A stretch of DNA of 64,000 nucleotides from an uncultured Burkholderiales bacterium (GCA_903896615.1 CAITYM010000078.1:62001-126000), one strand, 5' to 3'; positions 21,302-31,391 are shown, numbered from the stretch's first letter. The notes: generated from the sequence alone by a model not told the origin. Program-made: numbers and translations.

Positions 21302-22264
21302 ATGAATACTCCACAGGATTTGCCTGTTACCCCCTTATCGCCCTTATATTTGACTGCGGCATTTTATAAATTCGTTGACCTTCCTGACTTCGAAGATCGA
21401 CGCGAACCTATTCTTGCCTTTTGTGAAGCTCAAAATATCAAAGGTATCATTCTTCTTGCACGTGAAGGCATCAACAGTACCATCTCAGGCGAAGAAGCGA
21501 GCATCCGCGCAGTCCTCGCATATCTCAAAAGCGATCCAGCATTTAAGGACCTTGAACACAAAGAATCTTGGACTCACATCAAACCCTTTCGAAGAATGAA
21601 GGTTAGACTGAAGAAAGAAATTGTGACCTTTGGTGTTCCTGAGCTCAATCCAAACGTTACGACGGGTACTTACGTTAAACCACAAGCGTGGAACAAACTG
21701 ATCCAAGACCCTAACGTTATATTGATCGATACCCGAAACGACTACGAAGTTGAGCTTGGTACGTTTGAGGGCGCTATTGATCCTAAAATCAAAAAATTTA
21801 CAGATCTTGCGAATTGGGTTAAAAACGAGCCCTCACTTCAATCATCCGCAAACGGTAAACCCAAAGTCGCTATGTTTTGTACAGGGGGGATACGCTGTGA
21901 AAAATCAACTGCGTTTATGAAAAGCCTTGGATACGATGAGGTTTATCACTTAGAGGGCGGCATTCTTAAATACCTAGAGACTGTCCCCCCGGAGCAAAGC
22001 CTTTGGAGAGGGGAGTGTTTTGTATTTGATGAGCGTGTAACAGTTGACCACTCCTTACAACCGGGACAATACCACCTCTGCAGAGTTTGCCGTCAACCTA
22101 TCACAAACAAAGATGAACACTCGCCTAAATTTGAACTCGGCGTTAGTTGTGATCACTGCTTTGACAGCACGACTGAAGATCAAAAAATTAAAGCTCGAGA
22201 ACGCCAGCGCCAGTGCGAACTAGCCAAATTGCGAAGCACTTCGCATATTGGCAATAAGTTTTAA
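21302..22264 (+). CDS. trhO: tRNA uridine(34) hydroxylase, rhodanese-domain
   Basis: A 320-residue UPF0176/TrhO protein that helps form 5-hydroxyuridine at the tRNA wobble position in an oxygen-dependent way. It has the N-terminal acylphosphatase-like domain (AREGINSTISG), a rhodanese domain with the catalytic cysteine in MFCTGGIRCEKS, and a C-terminal cysteine-rich zinc-like motif (CRVCRQPITN...CDHCFD). The stop overlaps the convergent M48 protease stop by four bases. Confidence 0.93.
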   Translation: MNTPQDLPVTPLSPLYLTAAFYKFVDLPDFEDRREPILAFCEAQNIKGIILLAREGINSTISGEEASIRAVLAYLKSDPAFKDLEHKESWTHIKPFRRMKVRLKKEIVTFGVPELNPNVTTGTYVKPQAWNKLIQDPNVILIDTRNDYEVELGTFEGAIDPKIKKFTDLANWVKNEPSLQSSANGKPKVAMFCTGGIRCEKSTAFMKSLGYDEVYHLEGGILKYLETVPPEQSLWRGECFVFDERVTVDHSLQPGQYHLCRVCRQPITNKDEHSPKFELGVSCDHCFDSTTEDQKIKARERQRQCELAKLRSTSHIGNKF

Positions 22265-23082
22265 TTCTTCTTTTTTTGAAGTGCCGTAGCGTACAGCGGC
22301 ATAACTTTTTTCAAGTTGTTTTCTAAATCGGTTATTCTGGTTTTATCAGCTGGATGAGTGCTAAGCCAAGGGTTCGGTCTCGTTGAATCTAACTTAGACA
22401 TTTTTTCCCACAAACTTATTGCCGCGCGGGGATCAAATCCTGCACGGGCGGCCATTTCCATCCCCACTAAATCAGCCTGCGTCTCATCTTGCCTGCTAAA
22501 TTTTAGGAGTAACAGCTCTGAACCGCCTCTTGCGACCATATCTGTCATCCGCGGATCAACCCCGAGCACGCTCGCGACAACTAAGCCTCCAAACCGGGTT
22601 ACACCCTGTGTTACTAAGCCTTTGCCCATTTGCTCGCGTGCATGCTCAAGTACAGCATGCGTCATTTCATGACCGATCACCATTGCGAGTTCATCGTCAT
22701 TTAATTTTAGTTGCTGGATCAAACCAGAATAAACCGCTATTTTTCCACCTGGCATACAAAAAGCATTAACAGTATTTGAGCCAATCACATTAACTTCCCA
22801 CGTCCAGCCCCGCGCACGGCTATTCCAGGTCACTGCAATAGGAATCAATCGCCTACTGATTGTATTGACGCGGATGAATAGCGGATGTGAAACGCCCGCT
22901 AAAGCACGGTGAGCTTTTGCGTCGTTTAAGAGTTGGTAATATTGACCCCTAGCTTGATTCTCAATTTGGGCAGGAGGGATCAACTTTGTAAAAGCTGATT
23001 CGGAACTGGCAACTTCCCCCCCAAGCGCAAAACTGGCAGTTGCGCTTGATAAGACAAACACCAATATCCACAGAAACCGCAT
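22261..23082 (-). CDS. M48 family zinc metalloprotease, exported
   Basis: A periplasmic or outer-membrane-associated M48 peptidase (LoiP/YcaL/BepA-like core without TPR repeats). The HEMTH motif in VIGHEMTHAVLEH binds zinc, and ETQADLVGMEMAARAGFD supplies the third ligand. A signal peptide covers about the first 20 residues. The frame is open five codons further, but GGGAG lies 8 bases before the Met at 23082, so that Met is the better start (273 residues). It probably clears misassembled envelope proteins; the client is unknown. Confidence 0.9.
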   Translation of the reverse strand: MRFLWILVFVLSSATASFALGGEVASSESAFTKLIPPAQIENQARGQYYQLLNDAKAHRALAGVSHPLFIRVNTISRRLIPIAVTWNSRARGWTWEVNVIGSNTVNAFCMPGGKIAVYSGLIQQLKLNDDELAMVIGHEMTHAVLEHAREQMGKGLVTQGVTRFGGLVVASVLGVDPRMTDMVARGGSELLLLKFSRQDETQADLVGMEMAARAGFDPRAAISLWEKMSKLDSTRPNPWLSTHPADKTRITDLENNLKKVMPLYATALQKKKN

Positions 23083-23249
23083 TCTTAAATCTCCCATATA
23101 GGTCCATCAATTCGTTTGAGAATGAACAAATTAGTTGTTCATTTTCGCATTGTCAAACTCATTCACTTTTTGGTACCCTAGAGCCATTAATCCAGTATTT
23201 GCGCTGTGCAAGTTAATCTGAAACCTGTTTCTAAGTTTGGGGCGTAAAG

Positions 23250-24617
23250 ATGGTTGACAATAGAGGGATGCGCAAATTTAATTTTTTTCTTTATACAGAT
23301 ATTGCCAAGTCTGCACCCGCCTGGGCGCAGATATATTTAACACCTCCAAGCCTTCGAATGTTGGCACTTGGGTTCTCCGCTGGATTGCCTTTATTGCTCG
23401 TATTGGGAACACTTAGTTTTAGACTTAGGGAGGCAGGTATTGATTTAGCAACAATTGGTTTTCTAAGCTGGATTGGACTGGCTTACGGTGTCAAATGGAT
23501 GTGGGCTCCCCTGGTTGATAGGCTAACTATTCCCTATCTCAGTGCCTTACTTGGCCGACGCAGAGCTTGGCTACTCGTTGCACAAGCACTTATCATCTTG
23601 GGATTAATTGGTATGGCGATCACCAAGCCTCAAACTGATTTGTATCAAATGGTACTTTTTTCGCTATTGGTGGCATTTGGCTCAGCCACACAAGACATTG
23701 CCCTAGATGCATTTCGAATTGAGTCGGCTGCCATTGAGTTTCAAGCGGCACTTGCAGCTTGCTACCAAACAGGCTACAGACTTGCCATGATTTGGTCGGG
23801 CGCGGGCGTACTTTGGATTGCCTCCCTTTATTCAGACACTCCTGATTCATCCTCCCTTCAAAATGATTCAGGCTGGACATGTGCATACCTTTGGATGGCT
23901 GTATCAATGTTAATTGGCGTTTTAACTGTCGCATTCTCAAACGAACCAAATGCAGCACCAATTGAGAAGTCTCCTCACTTTAAAGCTTGGCTATATTCCA
24001 CGGTTATCGAACCATTTTCAGATTTTTACAAACGCTACAGATGGAGGGCTCTGACGATACTTGCTCTTATTGCAACCTACCGAATTAGTGACATTGTGAT
24101 GGGTATTATGGCTAATCCCTTTTACGTTGACATGGGGTATACCAAAACTGAAATTGCAACAGTCACTAAGGTTTATGGTGTGATCATGACCCTGGTTGGA
24201 GCTTTTATTGGCGGCTCTTTGTCTATTCGCTTTGGTGTTATGCGCATCCTCATTTGGGGTGCGTGTTTAAGCGCCGCTAGTAATCTACTGTTTTCATGGC
24301 TCAGCATACATGGACATGATGTTCGTGCACTCATTGGCGTTATATCTGCAGACAACCTTAGTAGCGGGATTGCTTCTGCAGCATTTATAGCGTACCTCTC
24401 CTCTTTAACCAACGTAAAGTACTCCGCTACCCAATATGCCATGCTAAGCTCAGTAATGCTCTTGTTACCTAAATTTTTAGCTGGTTTTTCTGGAATTTTT
24501 GTCAATCATTTTGGTTTTTCATATTTTTTCATCGCAACTGCCCTTCTGGGTTGCCCTGTTTTATTACTTCTTTTATTGGTTGATCGTCAGACACGAATCG
24601 CCAACCTGGTTAACTAA
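23250..24617 (+). CDS. ampG: AmpG-like muropeptide permease (MFS)
   Basis: A 455-residue inner-membrane transporter with about 12 to 14 helices. The motifs LRMLALGFSAGLPLLLVLGTLSFRLREAGID, GLAYGVKWMWAPLVDR and GRRRAWLLVAQ, and the FGSATQDIALDAFRIE segment, are typical of AmpG, which imports anhydromuropeptides for wall recycling. The presence of amgK elsewhere in the window fits a recycling pathway. The gene stands alone, between the divergent protease and the downstream two-component genes. Confidence 0.92.
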   Translation: MVDNRGMRKFNFFLYTDIAKSAPAWAQIYLTPPSLRMLALGFSAGLPLLLVLGTLSFRLREAGIDLATIGFLSWIGLAYGVKWMWAPLVDRLTIPYLSALLGRRRAWLLVAQALIILGLIGMAITKPQTDLYQMVLFSLLVAFGSATQDIALDAFRIESAAIEFQAALAACYQTGYRLAMIWSGAGVLWIASLYSDTPDSSSLQNDSGWTCAYLWMAVSMLIGVLTVAFSNEPNAAPIEKSPHFKAWLYSTVIEPFSDFYKRYRWRALTILALIATYRISDIVMGIMANPFYVDMGYTKTEIATVTKVYGVIMTLVGAFIGGSLSIRFGVMRILIWGACLSAASNLLFSWLSIHGHDVRALIGVISADNLSSGIASAAFIAYLSSLTNVKYSATQYAMLSSVMLLLPKFLAGFSGIFVNHFGFSYFFIATALLGCPVLLLLLLVDRQTRIANLVN

Positions 24618-24787
24618 TACAACCCCATCAACAACTCATCTACTCTTTTGCCGCCCTTTTTTTGAATTAAGGAGTGCTGCTTTTACCTTTCTTTACACGG
24701 CATTCAATCACTAGAGGAATTTATAAGGCATCCTAACAATCTGTTTGGATTATTCAAAATAAATACCTAATACCAGAGATTGAATTC

Positions 24788-25513
24788 ATGGACCATTTGT
24801 TAATCATTGAAGACGACTTTAGACTTGCAAAGTTAGTAAGTGAGTATCTACATCAATCTGGCTACGAGGTATCACACGCTTCATCAGGCGCTCAGGGACT
24901 TCAATTTTTAGAGCAAATTAACTATAACTTCCAGCTCATCATTCTCGACTTAATGCTCCCCGATATGGACGGTTTAGAGGTATGCCGCAAAATTCGTGCA
25001 TTACCGAGCGCTTTAAATCAAACACCTTTACTCATGCTTACGGCCAAGGGAGACCCTATGGACCGTGTGGTCGGTTTGGAGTTGGGCGCCGACGACTATA
25101 TCGCCAAACCCTTTGAACCAAGGGAACTCTTGGCGCGCATACGCGCAGTTTTAAGAAGGCATAAAAATCCAACGGGCGCGACATATGAATCTAGCGGGGA
25201 AGTGCAATCACTTAAATTTGGATCACTAGAGATCGATAAGGGCGCGCGAATGGTCACTGTTTCAGGTAAATTATGCGACCTAACTTCTTATCAATTTGAT
25301 TTATTATTAGTTTTAGCGGAGCGTGCGGGTAGAGTTCTTAGTCGAGACCAAATAATGGAGTCCGTTCGCGGCAAAGAACTTGACGCATTTGATCGGTCCA
25401 TAGATGTGCACATTGGCCGAATTCGTCTGAGCATAGAAAAGGATATAAAAAATCCAAAACGTATTTTAACGGTTCGTGGAGTGGGATACGTCTTTGCTAA
25501 GCAACAAGATTGA
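24788..25513 (+). CDS. OmpR/PhoB family response regulator
   Basis: A 241-residue DNA-binding response regulator. The receiver domain has acidic residues E8-D10, phospho-acceptor D54 (IILDLMLPDMDG) and the conserved lysine in IAKPFEP. The winged-helix output domain (about 140-238) ends with RSIDVHIGRIRLSIEKD and ILTVRGVGYVFA, matching the RstA/OmpR subgroup. It is followed after six bases by its sensor kinase. What it controls is not evident from the neighbours. Confidence 0.95.
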   Translation: MDHLLIIEDDFRLAKLVSEYLHQSGYEVSHASSGAQGLQFLEQINYNFQLIILDLMLPDMDGLEVCRKIRALPSALNQTPLLMLTAKGDPMDRVVGLELGADDYIAKPFEPRELLARIRAVLRRHKNPTGATYESSGEVQSLKFGSLEIDKGARMVTVSGKLCDLTSYQFDLLLVLAERAGRVLSRDQIMESVRGKELDAFDRSIDVHIGRIRLSIEKDIKNPKRILTVRGVGYVFAKQQD

Positions 25514-25519
25514 TTACAA

Positions 25520-26869
25520 ATGGCTTTAAAAGTATTAGGCACTAAACTATATTTTAGATTGTGGCTAGCAGTTGTTCTAACCATAGTAATTCTTACTATT
25601 ATTCTAGGCTGGGTCAACCGAGCTACCCATGTACCCCTCCCCCGTGAGATTACGATTCGTAACAATGAAGGCGTCATCATTGCTCATGGATTTATTCGCA
25701 AAGAACAACAAACGAATAACGAGAACACTGAGGGCGATGATCCATCACACCAACTCGTCCAACCCGAAGCACCTACCCTCCAACACGGACTGTATGGGCC
25801 TGGATCTGAATTCTTGGTTCAAACCAATGAGGGTTCTTGGTTGCATATTCACTTGCCTCACAAGGCAGTTCGTCCTTTTTGGAATAGGCACAGATACGGT
25901 TGGCTTTGGCTTTTAATATTGGTCGGTGTGAGCGTATCGTTTGCTACGTATCCTGTAATCCGAAGACTAACTCGGCGACTTGAGAACCTAAAAAACAGTG
26001 TTGCAATTTGGGGTGCGGGCAACTTATCGGCCCGCGTTGTCATTGAAGGTCACGATGAAATTGCTTACCTCGCTGAACAATTTAATTCTTCAGCCGCTAA
26101 GATTGAAATTTTAGTCAACGCTCATAAATCTCTTCTTGCAAATGCATCTCACGAACTTCGAACTCCACTAGCGCGCATTCGTATGGCGCTTGAATTGATG
26201 GGAGCATCGGCTCCAACTGATCTCAAAACCGAGATGACGAGAAACATTACTGAGCTAGATCAACTTATCGATGAAATATTAACCGCAAGTCGTCTGGACT
26301 CCCCACACCCTTATATTGGCGAGCTTGAAACTGTGGATCTAACTGGATTAGCAAGTGAAGAGTGTTCTCGATCACATGCTGAACTGGACCTAGGTCTGAC
26401 TCCTCAAAGTTATTTCACTACTGGGAACCCACAACTCCTTAGACGCGTGATTAGAAATTTATTAGACAATGCAACAAAACACGGCTTATACAAAACTTCT
26501 GCGCTTACCAATCAAGAGCCTATTTCACTTCAGTTAAGTTTCGCGTCCGAGGCTGCGAACGCGATGGTAAAACTTGCAGTTGTAGACCGTGGTCCGGGCG
26601 TAGCAAAGGACGAACAAAGCAAAATTTTTGAGCCCTTTTACAGATCTAAACACACCGTGCAAACCCATATTAGTGGGCCTCAAGATTTAACGCTTCATCC
26701 TAAAAGCTCTGGAGCAGGATTGGGTTTAGCACTTGTGAAAACAATCTGTGAAAAACACGGCGGCTCTGTCCATTACGAGGATAGAGCAGGGGGCGGAAGT
26801 GCTTTTATAGTACTACTGCCCAACGCCGCTATTAATTCCAATTCCCGCAGCTCCAACTCCGGGTATTAA
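25520..26869 (+). CDS. sensor histidine kinase, HAMP-containing
   Basis: The partner of the preceding regulator (449 residues). It has two membrane helices (about 12-31 and 127-145) flanking a roughly 95-residue periplasmic sensor part. A HAMP linker follows, then a HisKA domain with phospho-acceptor H211 in NASHELRTPLAR, and an ATPase domain with the N box NLLDNATKHG, the DRGPG box, EPFYRSKH and GAGLGLALVK. The organisation resembles RstB/CpxA kinases. The periplasmic part is not recognisable as a known ligand domain, so the signal is unknown. Confidence 0.95.
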   Translation: MALKVLGTKLYFRLWLAVVLTIVILTIILGWVNRATHVPLPREITIRNNEGVIIAHGFIRKEQQTNNENTEGDDPSHQLVQPEAPTLQHGLYGPGSEFLVQTNEGSWLHIHLPHKAVRPFWNRHRYGWLWLLILVGVSVSFATYPVIRRLTRRLENLKNSVAIWGAGNLSARVVIEGHDEIAYLAEQFNSSAAKIEILVNAHKSLLANASHELRTPLARIRMALELMGASAPTDLKTEMTRNITELDQLIDEILTASRLDSPHPYIGELETVDLTGLASEECSRSHAELDLGLTPQSYFTTGNPQLLRRVIRNLLDNATKHGLYKTSALTNQEPISLQLSFASEAANAMVKLAVVDRGPGVAKDEQSKIFEPFYRSKHTVQTHISGPQDLTLHPKSSGAGLGLALVKTICEKHGGSVHYEDRAGGGSAFIVLLPNAAINSNSRSSNSGY

Positions 26870-26924
26870 TTTACATCGGCCTTTTAAATTTAATCTTCTT
26901 TTACAGCCTTCTTTCATCTGCATG

Positions 26925-28013
26925 CTAAAGAGTTAAGCAATTTTGTACGGCGTCAACAACATCTGCAACGCTAATATCACGTAAACAGTTAGTATGTCCT
27001 AGAGGGCATTCGCGCTTAAAACACGGCGCGCATGACAATGATAACCAAAGCACTTTTGCTCGCTTACTAAGAGGCGGCGTATGCAAAGGGCTAGAAGATC
27101 CGAAGATAGCTACTTGCGCAACACCAAATGCCGCACCAATATGCATAAGTCCCGAGTCATTTGAAATCAAGCACTTTGAACTCGAAATCAATGCCATAGC
27201 CTGTAAGAGAGTTGTCTGTCCTGCAAGATTTTTAATGACGCCTTTTAGGCTTGTAAGTTTTTCATGCGCTGTATTCTTGATCTGCTCACCCATTGCTTGG
27301 TCAGCCGTTGATCCCAGTATCAGTACCGTTCCACCTGACTGCGCAACTTGAAGTGCAAGTTCTGAGAAATACTCTATCGGCCAGCGCTTTGCAGGGCCAT
27401 ATTCAGCGCCAGGTGCAATGACAGTAAACGCTTGTTGCGTTAACCCATTCTCCAAAAGAGTACTTTTTACGAATTCCCTGTCTAAATTCAAAGTAGGTAC
27501 ATCCCGCTGGACAGTACCTAAAGCATTTCGCTCACCACCACTAAAAAGTTGCTTTAAATTTTCTTCAGATTTGTATGCTGCGGAAGGTCCCAATGCTCTA
27601 TAAAAGCGAGTCATCGATTCCCGGTGATTTCGGTCCGGATTAGGAAGTACTTTTGTTAATGCCCAACTCCTTGATTCTCCCAAATACCCTAAGCGCTCAG
27701 TTACCCCAGCAATCCAAGGAATTAGTGCACTCTTAAATGAATTTGGACAAACAACACAACAATCGAATTGACCTCGTAATTGTTGTGCTACTCGATAGCG
27801 CTTGAAAAGCTGTAATTTTCTGCGCTCAAAGGGCCATTCCAATACATGCTTTACCCCTCTTATAGCTTTGTAAACAGGTGCGATGTGGGGGAGGGCAGCT
27901 ACAGTTACTTCTGAGCCCATTTGAGCCCAGTCGTTTACAAGGGGCTCTGTCATGACTGCGTCCCCAATCCATTGAGGAGCAATAATCAAAACCTTTTTAA
28001 TGGTGATTGACAA
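26925..28013 (-). CDS. waaF: lipopolysaccharide heptosyltransferase II
   Basis: A GT9-family glycosyltransferase that adds the second heptose to the LPS inner core. Typical stretches are LIIAPQWIGDAVMTEPLV at the start, NSFKSALIPWIAGVTERLGY, a PGAEYGPAKRWP nucleotide-sugar site and SNDSGLMHIGAAFGV. At 362 residues it has the usual length. Its first codons overlap the end of the upstream zinc-finger gene by 17 bases, so the two are co-transcribed, probably with ilvE. Confidence 0.95.
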   Translation of the reverse strand: MSITIKKVLIIAPQWIGDAVMTEPLVNDWAQMGSEVTVAALPHIAPVYKAIRGVKHVLEWPFERRKLQLFKRYRVAQQLRGQFDCCVVCPNSFKSALIPWIAGVTERLGYLGESRSWALTKVLPNPDRNHRESMTRFYRALGPSAAYKSEENLKQLFSGGERNALGTVQRDVPTLNLDREFVKSTLLENGLTQQAFTVIAPGAEYGPAKRWPIEYFSELALQVAQSGGTVLILGSTADQAMGEQIKNTAHEKLTSLKGVIKNLAGQTTLLQAMALISSSKCLISNDSGLMHIGAAFGVAQVAIFGSSSPLHTPPLSKRAKVLWLSLSCAPCFKRECPLGHTNCLRDISVADVVDAVQNCLTL

Positions 28014-28206
28014 GCTGCTCAGGCTCGCTGAGTTTTAGGGTGAACTCTGTCCCGCAGTAGGGACATTTCGCGGCTCCTGTTCTTGCAACATCTAAGTAAA
28101 CTTTAGGATGAGAATTCCATAGCTTCATGTCAGCTTTAGGGTTGGGGCAATACACACCCCCGTGTCCATTTAGATCTTGTGAATCAAGAACAATTGCTTT
28201 TCTCAT
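27997..28206 (-). CDS. small zinc-finger (CHCC) domain protein
   Basis: A 69-residue protein of the zf-CHCC/COG4391 family. Putative ligands are Cys in VYCPNPK, His in NSHPKVYL and the CPYC pair in AAKCPYCGTEF. Homologues occur beside ilvE and waaF in betaproteobacteria and are related to the mitochondrial complex I accessory subunit NDUFS6; the bacterial function is not settled. It overlaps waaF by 17 bases and follows ilvE by 9 bases. Confidence 0.92.
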   Translation of the reverse strand: MRKAIVLDSQDLNGHGGVYCPNPKADMKLWNSHPKVYLDVARTGAAKCPYCGTEFTLKLSEPEQLVNHH

Positions 28207-28215
28207 TTTTGCACC

Positions 28216-29154
28216 TTAGACTAAAGTCAACCAATGTGAATATTTGTCATTGCGCCCGTTTACGATATCAAAAAAGGCCGCTTGAATTTTTTGAGTGAGT
28301 GGACCTCTTTTACCTGCACCAATAGTCACCCGGTCTAACTCCCTTATAGGCGTTACTTCCGCCGCAGTCCCCGTGAAAAAGGCTTCATCAGCTATATACA
28401 TCTCATCTCGGGTAATTCTCTTTTGCACAACCTCAATTCCTAGGTCTTTAGCAATATGCAAAATCGTGTTGCGTGTAATTCCGTTTAAAGCCCCTGCAGA
28501 CAAATCAGGCGTATAAATGACCCCTCCCTTTATGATGAACACATTTTCCCCCGCCCCTTCAGATACAAAGCCAGATGTATCTAACAGCAAAGCCTCATCA
28601 TATCCATCGTCTGTTACTTCCATGTTTGCCAAAATGGAATTTGTGTAATTACTAACAGCTTTCGCCTGCGTCATTGTGATGTTTACGTGATGGCGCGTGT
28701 AACTAGAGGTCTTAACTCTAATTCCTAACTCCATTCCTTCTTCACCTAAATAAGCGCCCCACGCCCATGCTGCAACCATAAGATGTATGGTGTTTCCTTT
28801 GGGAGACACGCCAAGCTTTTGCGAGCCTATCCAGGACAAAGGTCTTATATAACCACTCTCTAATTTATTCTCTCGAATGACTTCTTTATTCGCCTCATTC
28901 ACCGCTTCCTTGGTAAATGGGATATTCATTCGAAGAATTTTTGCGCTATTGAATAAGCGATCAGTGTGATCTTGTAATCTAAAAATAGCTGTACCTTTGG
29001 AGGTTGGGTAAGCCCGAATACCTTCAAATACACCACAACCGTAATGCAAAGTATGGGTCAATACATGGATCTTTGCATCTCTCCAATCCACCAATTGGCC
29101 ATCCATCCAGATTTTGCCGTCTCGGTCGGCCATTGATGGGGGCATCGGATTCAT
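28216..29154 (-). CDS. ilvE: branched-chain amino acid aminotransferase
   Basis: A PLP-dependent class IV transaminase for the last step of Leu, Ile and Val synthesis. Visible features are DGQLVDWRDAKIHVLTHTLHYG, FEGIRAY, the PLP lysine within MTQAKAVSNYTNS and the EGAGENVFI phosphate-binding loop. At 312 residues it matches the usual size. It is first in an apparent ilvE-zinc finger-waaF operon. Confidence 0.97.
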   Translation of the reverse strand: MNPMPPSMADRDGKIWMDGQLVDWRDAKIHVLTHTLHYGCGVFEGIRAYPTSKGTAIFRLQDHTDRLFNSAKILRMNIPFTKEAVNEANKEVIRENKLESGYIRPLSWIGSQKLGVSPKGNTIHLMVAAWAWGAYLGEEGMELGIRVKTSSYTRHHVNITMTQAKAVSNYTNSILANMEVTDDGYDEALLLDTSGFVSEGAGENVFIIKGGVIYTPDLSAGALNGITRNTILHIAKDLGIEVVQKRITRDEMYIADEAFFTGTAAEVTPIRELDRVTIGAGKRGPLTQKIQAAFFDIVNGRNDKYSHWLTLV

Positions 29155-29292
29155 TGTTTTTTCCTTTCAGGCATTTCGCCCAACAATTAGTTAAACATTT
29201 TAATTAAAGCAAGACATTTTACCGTTCTTCTTGGGTTGCCAGGCTCTCTCACGGGTTCGCTCAGTTTCAGTAGACCCGCGCTGACTAAGCGC

Positions 29293-29724
29293 TCAATCTT
29301 CTTGCACGGGTCTCTCCAACTCAAAAGCGATAAGTCGCCCATTATCAAATGTACAGCGCACACTTGAATCGGAGCCGTCACGCCAAACAAAAACCTCTCT
29401 AAGCACGGTTTTTTTCTCATTCATGTCCAAAGGCGCCTGTATTTCGCCCAAACTCTTCGTCAACGCAATCACATGCAGCAGGCTCAATCCTGGCTTAAGC
29501 TTCGCATTCAGCATCACTGCACTTGCGATATAACCAATGGGACGGTTCGCGGCCTTCTTAAAAACTTGCACCATTCTTGAGTAATGCAATAACGCCCACA
29601 TCACTGTGCCCGATAATAAAAAGGCAACACCCAGCCATTCATATGAATGGTATGCAAAAATAATTAATACGAGAGCAAACGCTGGATATAAGTATTTTTC
29701 TCGACCTAGTATTAGTGAGTGCAA
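29293..29724 (-). CDS. small membrane protein of unknown function
   Basis: A 143-residue protein with two N-terminal hydrophobic helices (about 12-26 and 30-47). A soluble C-terminal half follows, with VLREVFVWRDGSDSSVRCTFDNGRLIAFELERP. That half reads like a small beta-sheet domain. I do not recognise a named family. It lies downstream of radA on the same strand and upstream of ilvE, separated by gaps of 110 and 138 bases that show no clear structures. Confidence 0.7.
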   Translation of the reverse strand: MHSLILGREKYLYPAFALVLIIFAYHSYEWLGVAFLLSGTVMWALLHYSRMVQVFKKAANRPIGYIASAVMLNAKLKPGLSLLHVIALTKSLGEIQAPLDMNEKKTVLREVFVWRDGSDSSVRCTFDNGRLIAFELERPVQED

Positions 29725-29834
29725 TGGATTCCCTTTTTGTTATTTTTGTTATTTTTGTACTTTTTCAATTCGCCGTCATGACCCCGAACATTATGCGCAG
29801 AATAAGGATGTTGATTGTATTTTAGGAGAAGCCC

Positions 29835-31211
29835 CTAAAACCCTTGCCTCACCCAATTAATCGCCTCATCAACTCGTTCTACTGCATGCACAGTTAAGCC
29901 CTCAATTGGTTTTTTTGGCGCGTTTGCCTTGGGTATCAGTGCAACTGTAAATCCTAATTTTGCAGCCTCTTTTAATCTTTCCTGCCCTCTAGGCGCCGGT
30001 CGTACCTCACCAGCTAATCCAATCTCACCAAAGGCAATGAACCCTTTAGGCAAAGGCTTGCCTCTGAGGCTACTTTGAATTGCAAGTAGTACCGCCAAGT
30101 CTGCTGCGGGCTCAGATATCCTAACTCCCCCAACTGCATTAACGAAAACATCCTGATCCATGCACGCAACGCCTGCGTGTCGATGTAGGACCGCCAACAA
30201 CATTGCCAATCTATCCCTGTCCAAACCCACACTTAGCCTCCTTGGACTTGGGCCGGAATGATCTACCAACGCTTGGATCTCCACAAGCATTGGTCTAGAC
30301 CCCTCTAGTGTTACCATTACACAACTTCCCGCTACGGGCTCTGCGTGCTGACTTAAAAATATTGCACTCGGGTTGCTTACGCCCTTCAAGCCACGCTCGG
30401 TCATCGCAAATACGCCAATCTCGTTGACAGCACCAAACCTGTTTTTAATGGCTCGCACCAGCCTGAAGCTTGAATGTGTTTCACCCTCGAAATATAAGAC
30501 CGTATCAACCATATGCTCCAACACTCTGGGCCCCGCAAGGGCGCCTTCTTTGGTGACGTGCCCCACCAAAACGATAGATATTCCACTGGTTTTGGCCAAT
30601 CGCGTGAGATGTGCTGCGCACTCCCTCACCTGAGAGACCGATCCTGGTGCGCTGCTTAGTTGTTCAGAATAAACGGTTTGAATGGAGTCAATGACCGCAA
30701 TGCGTGGGGTCCTCGCCTCAAGGGTAGCTATTATTTTTTCAAGTTGAGTTTCTGCAAGCACACTGACACCACTTTGGTCCAAACCTAATCTTCTAGCCCG
30801 CATCGCTACTTGAGAACCTGACTCCTCACCCGTCACGTAAAGCGTGTTACCTGATTTCCTTTGAATTGCATCCATAGCCTGTAAAAGCAAGGTAGATTTG
30901 CCGATTCCTGGGTCTCCCCCAATCAAGACGACCCCGGCCTCCACAATGCCGCCCCCTAATACCCGGTCCAATTCTTCGATACCCGTTGGTGTCCTATCTA
31001 CGTCTTGGGCCTCAATGGCACTGAGCGCAGTTACAGCACTTGCTGGTGCTAGATTGCGCGCTGTGCTGTACCTGTTTTTACTCGCGCTTGCACTCTCCTC
31101 AACGCCCTCTATCAGCGTATTCCACTCCTCACAGTGAGGACATTTTCCCAGCCACTTTGCGCTCGTTCCAGCGCAAGCAGTACACGTATAAATCGTTTTT
31201 TCTTTTGCCAT
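29835..31211 (-). CDS. radA: DNA repair protein RadA
   Basis: A RecA-like, Lon-related DNA helicase that aids branch migration in recombination. It starts with a four-cysteine zinc finger (CTACAGTSAKWLGKCPHCEEW). The Walker A motif GGDPGIGKSTLLLQ and the RadA-specific KNRFGAVNEIGVF motif follow, and a C-terminal Lon-like domain closes the protein (ending AFGEIGLAGEVRP and beyond). I use the ATG at 31211 rather than a TTG two codons upstream, giving 458 residues. It is divergent from the LplT-like MFS gene. Confidence 0.96.
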   Translation of the reverse strand: MAKEKTIYTCTACAGTSAKWLGKCPHCEEWNTLIEGVEESASASKNRYSTARNLAPASAVTALSAIEAQDVDRTPTGIEELDRVLGGGIVEAGVVLIGGDPGIGKSTLLLQAMDAIQRKSGNTLYVTGEESGSQVAMRARRLGLDQSGVSVLAETQLEKIIATLEARTPRIAVIDSIQTVYSEQLSSAPGSVSQVRECAAHLTRLAKTSGISIVLVGHVTKEGALAGPRVLEHMVDTVLYFEGETHSSFRLVRAIKNRFGAVNEIGVFAMTERGLKGVSNPSAIFLSQHAEPVAGSCVMVTLEGSRPMLVEIQALVDHSGPSPRRLSVGLDRDRLAMLLAVLHRHAGVACMDQDVFVNAVGGVRISEPAADLAVLLAIQSSLRGKPLPKGFIAFGEIGLAGEVRPAPRGQERLKEAAKLGFTVALIPKANAPKKPIEGLTVHAVERVDEAINWVRQGF

Positions 31212-31391
31212 ACCCAATCATAAGCGCCATTTTTGTAAAGGCACTCCTTGTCCAATTAAAAATTATTTATTGCGCCCCTTACCTAACCGTTTTGCCCAAT
31301 TTATTTACAATTTTCCCGATTCCCGCAACGGTGTACCATGGCCATATTATTTGGATTTCCCACATACCTTAGATCAGCTGGAGCTTGCCCT

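Noticed and set aside
29187-29420. 77-codon minus-strand frame overlapping the small membrane protein gene
   Set aside because: It overlaps the better supported 143-residue gene in another register and has no recognisable features.
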